DNA from: an uncultured Bacteroidales bacterium | Lineage (GTDB): Bacteria > Bacteroidota > Bacteroidia > Bacteroidales > Bacteroidaceae | NCBI GenBank assembly: GCA_902763865.1 | Contig: CACWTR010000028.1 | Location: 1-37,329, forward strand | Direction of reading: 5' to 3' | Length of the DNA: 37,329 nucleotides | Shown here: piece by piece, positions 23,439 to 30,414 of the stretch | Numbering within the stretch: the stretch's first letter is position 1 | How the letters are laid out: each line of letters starts with the position of its first letter | Program-made: the position numbers and the translations under genes | The notes under the pieces: generated by a model | What the model saw: only the letters and a program-made list of their open reading frames with translations | What the model was told of the DNA's origin: nothing | Databases searched by the model: none

Positions 23439-24683
23439 ATGGACAGGCAGATACCTGTCAGCGAAAGGCGCAAACGTAAAATAAAGAAGGCGGCGGCATG
23501 GGCTGGCGGCTTCCTGGCCGTGCTGGGCGCAGCCACATGGCTCGGCACACAGATGATACCGACGCTGGACCGGAAGGCCCTCGTCATCTCGGACGTCGAT
23601 AGAGGCACGATAGACGTCAGCGTCTCGGCCACGGGGCGCATCGTACCGGCCTTCGAGGAGGTCATCGTCTCGCCCATCAGCTCGCGCATCCTCGAAGTCT
23701 ATGCCCACAGCGGCGACAGCGTAGATGTAGGCACACCGCTGCTCCGGCTCGACCTTCAGACAGCCGAGACGGACTACGCCAAGGCCCTCGACGAGCGCGA
23801 GATACGGCGGCAGCAGATGGCACAGCTCCGGGCGAACACCGAGACGCAGCTCTCCGACCGCCGCATGCAGATAGAGGTGGAGGAGATGAAGGTGTCGCAG
23901 CTGGAGGCTCAGCTCCGCAACGAGCTCTACCTCGACAGCCTCGGCTCCGGCACGCGCGACCGTGTCCGCCAGGCCGAGACAGCCCTCCGCACGGCACAGC
24001 TGCAGCTCCGGCAGCTCCGGCAGCAGTACGAGAACGAGCAGCGCGTCAAGCAGGCCGACATGCGCATGCAGCAGCTTCAGAACAGCATCTTCGAGAAGGG
24101 GCTCGGCGAGAAGCGTCGCACCCTGGACGATGCCAAGATACGCTCGCCCCGCCGCGCCACCCTGACCTACATCAACTCGGAGGTCGGCTCCACAGTCTCT
24201 GCGGGTCAGAAGCTCGCCATCGTCAGCGACCTCACGCACTTCAAGGCCGAGTGCGAGATAAGCGACACACATGCCGACCGCGTCCGCGTGGGCGGAGCCG
24301 TCATCCTGAAGATAGGCAAGGAGATGCTCAGCGGCACCGTCGGCACCGTCACGCCTCTCAGTCAGAGCGGCGCCATCACCTTCACCGCCATGCCCCACGA
24401 CATGAGTCACCCGCGCCTGCGCTCCGGCCTCCGCACCGAAGTGTTCGTCATCACCAGCATCAAGGACGACGTCCTGCGCATCCGCAACGGCTCGTTCTAC
24501 AGCGGCCCGGGCGACTACACGCTGTTCGTAATGAAGAATGAAGAATTAAGAATGAAGAATGTCAAGCTCGGCGAGTGCAACTACGACTATATCGAAGTGG
24601 TCGAGGGTCTGGAGGAAGGTGAAAAGGTCGTCGTCAGCGACATGACAAAGTACAAGGGACGCGAGAAGCTGAAGGTGAAATAG
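23439..24683 (+). CDS. HlyD/MacA-like membrane fusion protein
   Basis: Periplasmic adaptor linking the permeases to TolC. ATG 23439 (414 aa) is preferred over an ATG 21 bp earlier that lies within a GAATTATGAATT repeat. The protein has a basic N-terminus (RRKRKIKK), one TM helix (about 18-35), a barrel-sandwich half (EEVIVSPISSRILEVYAHSG), a long coiled-coil hairpin (about 105-225), the second half (IRSPRRATLTYINSEVGSTV), a beta-barrel, and a C-terminal membrane-proximal domain (LGECNYDYIEVVEGLEEGEK). Residues VMKNEELRMKN near 365 are encoded by an AAGAATGAAGAATTAAG repeat; a duplicate of the 3' end at 27445 lacks this and reads ERLVPRQVRLGECN. Confidence 0.93.
   Translation: MDRQIPVSERRKRKIKKAAAWAGGFLAVLGAATWLGTQMIPTLDRKALVISDVDRGTIDVSVSATGRIVPAFEEVIVSPISSRILEVYAHSGDSVDVGTPLLRLDLQTAETDYAKALDEREIRRQQMAQLRANTETQLSDRRMQIEVEEMKVSQLEAQLRNELYLDSLGSGTRDRVRQAETALRTAQLQLRQLRQQYENEQRVKQADMRMQQLQNSIFEKGLGEKRRTLDDAKIRSPRRATLTYINSEVGSTVSAGQKLAIVSDLTHFKAECEISDTHADRVRVGGAVILKIGKEMLSGTVGTVTPLSQSGAITFTAMPHDMSHPRLRSGLRTEVFVITSIKDDVLRIRNGSFYSGPGDYTLFVMKNEELRMKNVKLGECNYDYIEVVEGLEEGEKVVVSDMTKYKGREKLKVK
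24531..24560 (+). repeat. GAATGAAGAATTAAG repeat inserted in the HlyD-like gene
   Basis: An AT-rich low-complexity run made of AAGAATGAAG-type units lies within otherwise GC-rich coding sequence. It resembles the intergenic GAATTATGAATT runs at 23385-23437 and AATGAAGAATG at 28940. It keeps the frame and replaces residues preserved in the duplicated gene fragment at 27445. Confidence 0.7.
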
Positions 24684-24745
24684 AAAGCAAAGCCTCATCA
24701 TAATGAAATAACGTTATCACGTCATAACGAAAAAGAACACAACAA

Positions 24746-26029
24746 ATGAACAGACAGAATCCTATTCTCCCCCTAAAGGAGGCCAAGCTCTACTCCGCCC
24801 TCTACATCCTGGGCACGGCCCTCGCCATCGCCTTCACGATGCTCATTGCCGAGGTCTATTACGTGAAGACTGCCAACATCGCACCCGAAGTGCGTCGCAG
24901 CAAGACGTACTATCTGGATGTCATGAGAATGAAAGACAACTCCAAAGGCCTTATCATCCCGCCTGCCCTCTTCCGTGATATGTTCCAGAAGATGCAGACG
25001 CCGGAATGCATGACAGCCGTGATGGATTTCTATACAGGCGGCGAAGACTATGTGAAGCTGCCCGACGGCATCCACGACCACGAGGTGAAGGTGAAGATGA
25101 CGGAGCCTGGCTTCTTCCGCTTCTTCAAGTTCCGCTTCACCGAAGGCAATCCCTTCACGCAGGATGACTTCGACAGCGGCCGCCGCAACGTCGTCATCAC
25201 GGAAGAAGTGCGCAGCCTGCTCTTCCCGAAGGAAGCAAAAGCCGTGGGCTCCACCGTCACCTTCCGCCACCAGGACTACCGCATCTGCGGCGTGGTAGAA
25301 ACGCCGAGCGAGCTGACGGAGAAGTGCGTGGCAGACATCTATGTGCCCTACGCTGCCGACGGCCTGCTGCAGGAACACGACTTCAACAGCTACGAAGACG
25401 GTTGCGTGGAAGTCTATTTCAGCGTGCCCGCCGCAAAGCGCAAGGCCTTCATGCAGGAGATGAAAGAGGTGGAGGCACGCTACAACGCCATGCATGCCGA
25501 CGAGCAGGTGGACATGACAATAGACATGGAGTCGCACTACGCCACGGTCTGGAAGAGTCTCGGCTATGTGTTCGATGCCTGGGGCGACAGCATCATCTGG
25601 TACGTCCTGCCGGGCATCCTGCTCCTGCTCGTCGTGCCTGCCGTCAACCTAAGCGGCATGGTGGCCAGCCGCATGGAGCGTCGTCTGCCCGAAATGGCTA
25701 TCCGAAAAGTCTTCGGAGCCAAGCGTCGCACGCTGCTCTGGCAGATTGTCATGGAGAACCTCATGCTCACGCTTGCCGGCGGCCTCTTGGGTCTGTGCCT
25801 CGCATGGCTGGCGCTCTATGGCTGGCGCGACTGGGTGTTCGCCATCTTCGCCACGAATGCGGAGATGTATGCCGACGTGCCGGTGCTCAAGGGCGAGATG
25901 TTCTTCGGCCCCGCCGTCTTCCTCATCGCCCTGATTGTCTGCTGCACCCTGAACGTGCTGGCTGCAACCCTGCCCGCATGGCTCAGCCTCAGGAAACCGA
26001 TTGTTGAATCTATGATGATAAAGAAATGA
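24746..26029 (+). CDS. FtsX/MacB-like ABC permease A3
   Basis: A-type exporter permease, 427 aa, closest to A4. TM1 is at about 18-40 (ILGTALAIAFTMLIAEVYYV), with a periplasmic core and three C-terminal helices. The coupling motif is EMAIRKVFGAKRRTLLWQIV and the end is SLRKPIVESMMIKK. Its extreme N-terminus differs from its paralogues: A1 and A4 begin with a ...RQALAMMREEKL helix, A2 with a related one, whereas A3 has MNRQNPILPLKEAKL. That segment coincides with a palindromic-element fragment (CTCCCCCTAAAGGAGG at 24767-24782). The cytoplasmic N-helix seems to have been overwritten. The stop overlaps the B3 ATG. Confidence 0.9.
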   Translation: MNRQNPILPLKEAKLYSALYILGTALAIAFTMLIAEVYYVKTANIAPEVRRSKTYYLDVMRMKDNSKGLIIPPALFRDMFQKMQTPECMTAVMDFYTGGEDYVKLPDGIHDHEVKVKMTEPGFFRFFKFRFTEGNPFTQDDFDSGRRNVVITEEVRSLLFPKEAKAVGSTVTFRHQDYRICGVVETPSELTEKCVADIYVPYAADGLLQEHDFNSYEDGCVEVYFSVPAAKRKAFMQEMKEVEARYNAMHADEQVDMTIDMESHYATVWKSLGYVFDAWGDSIIWYVLPGILLLLVVPAVNLSGMVASRMERRLPEMAIRKVFGAKRRTLLWQIVMENLMLTLAGGLLGLCLAWLALYGWRDWVFAIFATNAEMYADVPVLKGEMFFGPAVFLIALIVCCTLNVLAATLPAWLSLRKPIVESMMIKK

Positions 26030-27318
26030 AACAGATAAAAGAGATATTTCGTCGGAGTTCCTCTCTCTGGTTAATTATGGAACTCATCCTCGTCACCTTT
26101 GCCTGCTGGTGGGCCTTCGACCCTGTCATCGTCACAAGCTACGTGGCACGCCTGCCCTTAGGCTACGACATCGACCGCATGGTAAAGCTGCAAGTCGCCA
26201 GCTCGTCCAATTATAAGGAACGGGACGCAGACCAATACGCCATCATGCAGGAAGAGGAACGTCTGCTCGGGAAGGTGCAGGAGATGGACGGCGTGGAGCA
26301 AGCCTATCGTGCCAAAAGCGTTCCCATGGGTTTTGGCTCAGTCGGCTCAATAAATTCCCTGTTTAACGACAACGGAGACTCCATTCAAGTTTACGGCTTT
26401 CGCTTCGAGCCTGACTCGAAGATGTTCGAGGTCTATGGCATGAAGTCGCTGACGCCAGGCGTGCCGACCAATGAGCTGACGCACGACTGCGAATGGGACA
26501 AGAGCATCATCATCCCGCGCTCGCTGGCAATGGGACTCTTCGGCACCACCGACGTGGCAGGCCGGAACGTGCTTGTCCGCTATTATGGCTGGGACGAGGA
26601 GAAAATGGAATCAGGCTGGCTCAAGAAGCATTACAACATTCGCGCCGTGGTGGAGGACGTACGCTATCAGTCCTTCGACCACAACTATGCGACCATATTC
26701 CTTTGCAGCGGTGGGGTGAACCTGAACGTCCCCATCATCGTCCGCCTTCGCGAAGGCGTGAATGCCGACCGCTTCGTGCAGGAACATCAGCAGGAGGTGC
26801 AGCGCGAGCTGGTGACAGAGCATTGCTATGTCCGCCAGATGCTGACGGCTCGCGAGGCGTTTGAGAAAGGTTATGGGGAAGTCAGGATGAAGCGAATGAC
26901 GCGACGCAACCTGCTCATCGCTGCCTTTTTTGCCACGAACCTGGCTTTCGGCGTGCTGGGCACATTGCTGATGTACACGCAGCAGCGCAGGGAGGAGGCA
27001 GGCGTGAAGCGTGCCTTCGGCGCTACCCGGTGGCGTGTCTTCTGGGACTTCATCCGCGAGGCATGGCTTCTTACGACCGTCAGCGTCGTCATCGGCTGCG
27101 TCATCTACTTTCAGTTCGCCGCCTCGCACGGCCTATTCAGGATGGAGAACAACGACAATCCTGCCGTCCACTTCTGGTTCTACGACTTCGGCAAGCACTT
27201 CATCATCGTGTCCCTCTTTGTCTATATTATTATATTATGTACCGTCCTGCTCGGCACCGCCATACCTGCCTGGCACATCTGCCGCAGCACCATTACGGAA
27301 GCAATAAGAGAAGAATAA
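26026..27318 (+). CDS. FtsX/MacB-like ABC permease B3
   Basis: B-type partner of A3, 430 aa, translationally coupled (ATGA overlap). TM1 is at about 13-33 (LWLIMELILVTFACWWAFDP), followed by a periplasmic core and three C-terminal helices. The coupling motif is EEAGVKRAFGATRWRVFWDFI and the end is HICRSTITEAIREE. Its N-terminus has no palindromic insert and so shows the probable ancestral start of the B family. The TM4 codons at 27221-27245 share the AT-rich block seen in B1 and B4. Confidence 0.92.
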   Translation: MKQIKEIFRRSSSLWLIMELILVTFACWWAFDPVIVTSYVARLPLGYDIDRMVKLQVASSSNYKERDADQYAIMQEEERLLGKVQEMDGVEQAYRAKSVPMGFGSVGSINSLFNDNGDSIQVYGFRFEPDSKMFEVYGMKSLTPGVPTNELTHDCEWDKSIIIPRSLAMGLFGTTDVAGRNVLVRYYGWDEEKMESGWLKKHYNIRAVVEDVRYQSFDHNYATIFLCSGGVNLNVPIIVRLREGVNADRFVQEHQQEVQRELVTEHCYVRQMLTAREAFEKGYGEVRMKRMTRRNLLIAAFFATNLAFGVLGTLLMYTQQRREEAGVKRAFGATRWRVFWDFIREAWLLTTVSVVIGCVIYFQFAASHGLFRMENNDNPAVHFWFYDFGKHFIIVSLFVYIIILCTVLLGTAIPAWHICRSTITEAIREE

Positions 27319-27444
27319 GATTTGTGGGGATTGGCGGATTCTTGCGATAAAAACTTGTGGGGATTGGAGATTTTTTATAAAATAAAATTGAAAATTGAAA
27401 AGGAAGGGAAACAAATGGTAAATGGTAAATGGTTAAATGGTAAA

Positions 27445-27591
27445 TCCGAGCGGCTTGTGCCGCGACAGGTACGGCTCGGCGAGTGCAACTACGACTACAT
27501 CGAAGTCATCGAGGGCCTGGAGGAAGGCGAGCAGGTCGTGGTCAGCGACATGAGTAAATATAAAGGGAAAGAAAAACTGAAAGTGAAATGA
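27445..27591 (+). pseudogene. HlyD-like 3' gene fragment
   Basis: About 49 codons match the C-terminus of the membrane fusion protein (ERLVPRQVRLGECNYDYIEV through MSKYKGKEKLKVK) and nothing else of it is present. It is the left edge of the duplicated block. Upstream (about 27415-27444) is an AAATGGTAAATGG repeat, where the duplication breakpoint probably lies. An ATG at 27412 within that repeat would open a short frame through the fragment, and its TGA overlaps the A4 ATG, so it could still serve translational coupling. A separate protein role is doubtful. Confidence 0.85.
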
Positions 27592-28910
27592 GACATTTAA
27601 GACAAGCCCTCGCCATGATGCGAGAAGAAAAGCTCTACTCCGCCATGTACATCTGCGGCACGGCGCTCGCCATTGCCTTCACGATGCTCATTGCCGAAGT
27701 GTATTATATTAAGGTAGCAGACATCGCCCCCGAGGTGAACAGGAGCAAGACGTATTATCTGGAACACTTGGGGACGAAAGTGGATGGGTATCCCAGCATG
27801 GAGAGTATCTACGAAGACACCTTCCGCGACCTGCTGCAGACGATGCAGACACCGGAGTGCGTGATGGCAACGTCATCTATGGGGCTATGGGACGAAGCTT
27901 ACATGAAGCTTGCCGATGGCATACACGACCGCAAAGTGAAGGTCAAGCTGACCGAGCCGGGCTTCTTCCAGTTCTATCAGTTCACGTTTACGGAGGGTGC
28001 GCCTTTCACGCAGGACGACCTCGCTGGCCGCAGCAGAACAGTAGTAGTGACGACGGAGGTGGCAGAACAACGCTTCGGCAAAGGAGCGAAAGTCGTGGGG
28101 CAGTGCATCTACGTCAACAACCGCGACTTTACAATCTGCGGCGTAGTTGAGACGCCCAGCTCGCTCACAGAGAAATGCGTGGCCGACATCTGGTGCCCGT
28201 TTAAGGCACGGGGCCTGTTCGATAATCTAAACATCGTTGGTAAAGATGGCAAGGTGGTCAGCGGAGAATACAATATAAACCTGGATCTGAATGTGGCCTT
28301 CGCCGTGCCTGCCAACAAGCGCGATGCCTTCATGCAGGAACTGAAGGAAGTGGAAGCTCGCTACAACTCCATGCACAAAGACAAGCCCGTAGATATGACT
28401 GCCTATCTTGAGACACATTATTCCCTGGTCTGGAAAGGACTCGGCAGCATGTTCCAAGTCTGGGATGGAAACCTGTTCTGGTACGTCGTGCCCTCCATCC
28501 TGCTCTTGCTCCTTGTGCCAGCCCTCAACCTGAACGGCATGGTGGCGAGCCGCATGGAGCGCCGCCTGCCCGAGATGGCCATCCGCAAAGTCTTCGGAGC
28601 CAAGCGCCGCACACTGCTCTGGCAGGTCATCATGGAGAACCTCGTGCTCACGCTCATGGGCGGTGCCATCGGGCTCCTGCTGGCTTGGACTGCACTCTAC
28701 GGCTGGCGCGACTGGGTGTTCTATATCTTTTCCAATAACAACAGCCTCTACGAAAGTGTGCCCCTCATCAAAGGCGAGATGTTCTTTGGCCCCGCCGTCT
28801 TCCTCATCGCCCTGCTCGTCTGCACGCTGCTCAATGTCCTGGCTGCCACCCTACCCGCTTGGCTCAGCCTCAGGAAACCGATTGTTGAGAGTATGATGGA
28901 GAAGAGATAA
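27588..28910 (+). CDS. FtsX/MacB-like ABC permease A4
   Basis: A-type exporter permease, 440 aa, duplicate of A3. It keeps the typical N-terminal helix MRHLRQALAMMREEKLYS, then TM1 (about 21-43), a periplasmic core with VKLTEPGFFQFYQFTFTEGA, and three C-terminal helices. The coupling motif is EMAIRKVFGAKRRTLLWQVI and the end is SLRKPIVESMMEKR. Its ATG overlaps the stop of the HlyD fragment (ATGA). Confidence 0.92.
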   Translation: MRHLRQALAMMREEKLYSAMYICGTALAIAFTMLIAEVYYIKVADIAPEVNRSKTYYLEHLGTKVDGYPSMESIYEDTFRDLLQTMQTPECVMATSSMGLWDEAYMKLADGIHDRKVKVKLTEPGFFQFYQFTFTEGAPFTQDDLAGRSRTVVVTTEVAEQRFGKGAKVVGQCIYVNNRDFTICGVVETPSSLTEKCVADIWCPFKARGLFDNLNIVGKDGKVVSGEYNINLDLNVAFAVPANKRDAFMQELKEVEARYNSMHKDKPVDMTAYLETHYSLVWKGLGSMFQVWDGNLFWYVVPSILLLLLVPALNLNGMVASRMERRLPEMAIRKVFGAKRRTLLWQVIMENLVLTLMGGAIGLLLAWTALYGWRDWVFYIFSNNNSLYESVPLIKGEMFFGPAVFLIALLVCTLLNVLAATLPAWLSLRKPIVESMMEKR

Positions 28911-28911
28911 A

Positions 28912-29086
28912 GGACCCACCCCCGACCACCTTTAGGGGGAATGAAGAATGTAATACTAATACATAATATATATATAATATGAACATGGCAAAACAAGCAT
29001 CCACAACATCATCCTCTCTCCCCCTAAAGGGGGTCGGGGGGTCCTCCTCCCCCTTTAAGGGGGAGTTAGAGAGGGTCGGGAGGGGA
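28912..29086. repeat. Palindromic elements around the start of permease B4
   Basis: The left element (28913-28940) reads GGACCCACCCCCGACCACC then TTTAGGGGG. The reverse complement of the right element (about 29017-29044) reads GGACCCCCCGACCCCC then TTTAGGGGG. Between them lies AT-rich DNA with the B4 ATG (28979). A second right-hand copy (about 29045-29086) follows directly. Translated, the right copies give SSLPLKGVGGSSSPFKGELERVGRG. Confidence 0.8.
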
Positions 29087-30340
29087 TCTACCTGGCTCGC
29101 CCTCGAACTCATTCTTGTCACCGTCGCCTGTTGGTGGGCCTTCGACCCCGTGCTGGTGACAGGGACGGTAATAGGGATGCGACCCGGCTACGACATCGAC
29201 AGGATTGTGAAACTGAACGTGGCAAGCACCGTCACCCGCCTGGATGTGGAGCAGCAACAGATTACCTCTCTTCCCGACGAAGAGGAACACTTGTTGCAAA
29301 AGGTGCTGGAGCTGGAGGACGTGGAACTGGCCTATCGTGCCTCTGACAATCCCCTTGGCTATGGAATAGGAGGCTGGTCAGGCTATTTCTACCACGACAA
29401 CGACTCCCTTTACGGCCAGCGCTATAGCTTCGCTAAGGAATCGCGGATGTTCGAAGTCTATGGCATCCAGTCGCTCACGCCCGAAGTGCCAACCAGCGAG
29501 CTGAGCCACGACTGCGAATGGAACGAGACGGTCATCATCACACGCTCCTTTGCGATGGGCCTCTTCGGTACCATCGACGTGGCAGGACGCGCCTTAATCG
29601 GTATGGACTATGGCAACTTGGAGGACGGAGGATATGGCTGGATAAAGAAGACGTACCGCATCCGTGCCGTGGTGGAGGACGTGCACAATCATGCCTGGGA
29701 CCGCGACCTTGCCACGGTGTTTGTCTGCGCCGAAGGGCCGGACACGTCTGCACCTATCGTCGTTAGGCTGCGTGAAGGCGTGAATGCAGAGCACTTTGTG
29801 GAGAGCCACAGGCAGCAACTGCAAGCGGAGATGATGACGGAGCACTGCTACATCCGCGACCTCCAGACGGCCCGGGATGCCTTCCGCGATAGCATTGACC
29901 GCTATCGGATAGGGCGGCAGATGCGCCGCAACCTGCTCATCGCTGCCTTCTTCTCGGTGAACATGGCTTTCGGCGTGCTGGGCACCTTGCTGATGTACAC
30001 ACGCCAGCGCCGCGAGGAGGCAGGCGTCCGGCGTGCCTTCGGTGCTACACGCTGGAACATCTTTTGGGGCTTCATCCGCGAGGCATGGCTCCTGACCACC
30101 TTCAGCGTCGCCATCGGCTGCGCCATCTACTTCCAGTTCGCCGCCTCGCACGGACTCTTCGACAACTTCACAAACGCGAATCCTGCCGTCCGGCTCTGGT
30201 TCGACGACTTCGGCACACACTTCCTCGTCGTGTCCCTCTTTGTCTATATTATTATATTATGTACGGTCCTCGTCGGCACCGCCATACCTGCCTGGCACAT
30301 CTGCCGCAGCACCATTACGGAGGCAATAAGAGAAGAATAA
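28979..30340 (+). CDS. FtsX/MacB-like ABC permease B4
   Basis: B-type partner of A4, 453 aa, about 23 residues longer than B3 because of an N-terminal extension (SSLPLKGVGGSSSPFKGELE) encoded by two palindromic elements. TM1 is at about 40-58 (LALELILVTVACWWAFDP), then the periplasmic core and three C-terminal helices. The coupling motif is EEAGVRRAFGATRWNIFWGFI and the end is HICRSTITEAIREE, as in B3. It is the last gene of the exporter cluster. The start codon lies inside the bracketed AT-rich spacer of the element pair. Confidence 0.92.
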   Translation: MNMAKQASTTSSSLPLKGVGGSSSPFKGELERVGRGSTWLALELILVTVACWWAFDPVLVTGTVIGMRPGYDIDRIVKLNVASTVTRLDVEQQQITSLPDEEEHLLQKVLELEDVELAYRASDNPLGYGIGGWSGYFYHDNDSLYGQRYSFAKESRMFEVYGIQSLTPEVPTSELSHDCEWNETVIITRSFAMGLFGTIDVAGRALIGMDYGNLEDGGYGWIKKTYRIRAVVEDVHNHAWDRDLATVFVCAEGPDTSAPIVVRLREGVNAEHFVESHRQQLQAEMMTEHCYIRDLQTARDAFRDSIDRYRIGRQMRRNLLIAAFFSVNMAFGVLGTLLMYTRQRREEAGVRRAFGATRWNIFWGFIREAWLLTTFSVAIGCAIYFQFAASHGLFDNFTNANPAVRLWFDDFGTHFLVVSLFVYIIILCTVLVGTAIPAWHICRSTITEAIREE

Positions 30341-30375
30341 GCAGGAAGCTGCTGGCTTATGTCGAAATGTTTTCT

Positions 30376-30383
30376 TATCTTTG
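30376..30383 (+). promoter_or_regulatory. -7 promoter element of the regulator/kinase operon
   Basis: TATCTTTG (TAnnTTTG) 31 bases before the regulator ATG. This would give the two-component genes a housekeeping promoter separate from the sigma-54-dependent exporter transcript. Confidence 0.65.
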
Positions 30384-30414
30384 CACTCGTAAATGTAAAA
30401 TGATTAACTGGTAA

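Larger units (their letters stand above)
24563..30340 (+). repeat. Ancient tandem duplication: HlyD 3' end - permease A - permease B
   Basis: Copy 1 runs from about 24563 through A3 and B3 to 27318. Copy 2 runs from about 27460 through A4 and B4 to 30340. The HlyD tails (LGECNYDYIEV to EKLKVK) are nearly identical in protein, and A3/A4 and B3/B4 are close paralogues. Nucleotide identity over the HlyD tail is roughly 80 percent by eye, so the event is not recent. Confidence 0.85.

Noticed and set aside
27325-27345. Second sigma-54 promoter (TTGGCGGATTCTTGC) before permease A4
   Set aside because: GG and GC are 9 bp apart and not the required 10, and it is part of a TTGTGGGGATTGG direct repeat.
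27322-27444. Upstream part of the short frame before A4 as a real gene
   Set aside because: Only the last about 49 codons match HlyD; the rest is low-complexity DNA without similarity.
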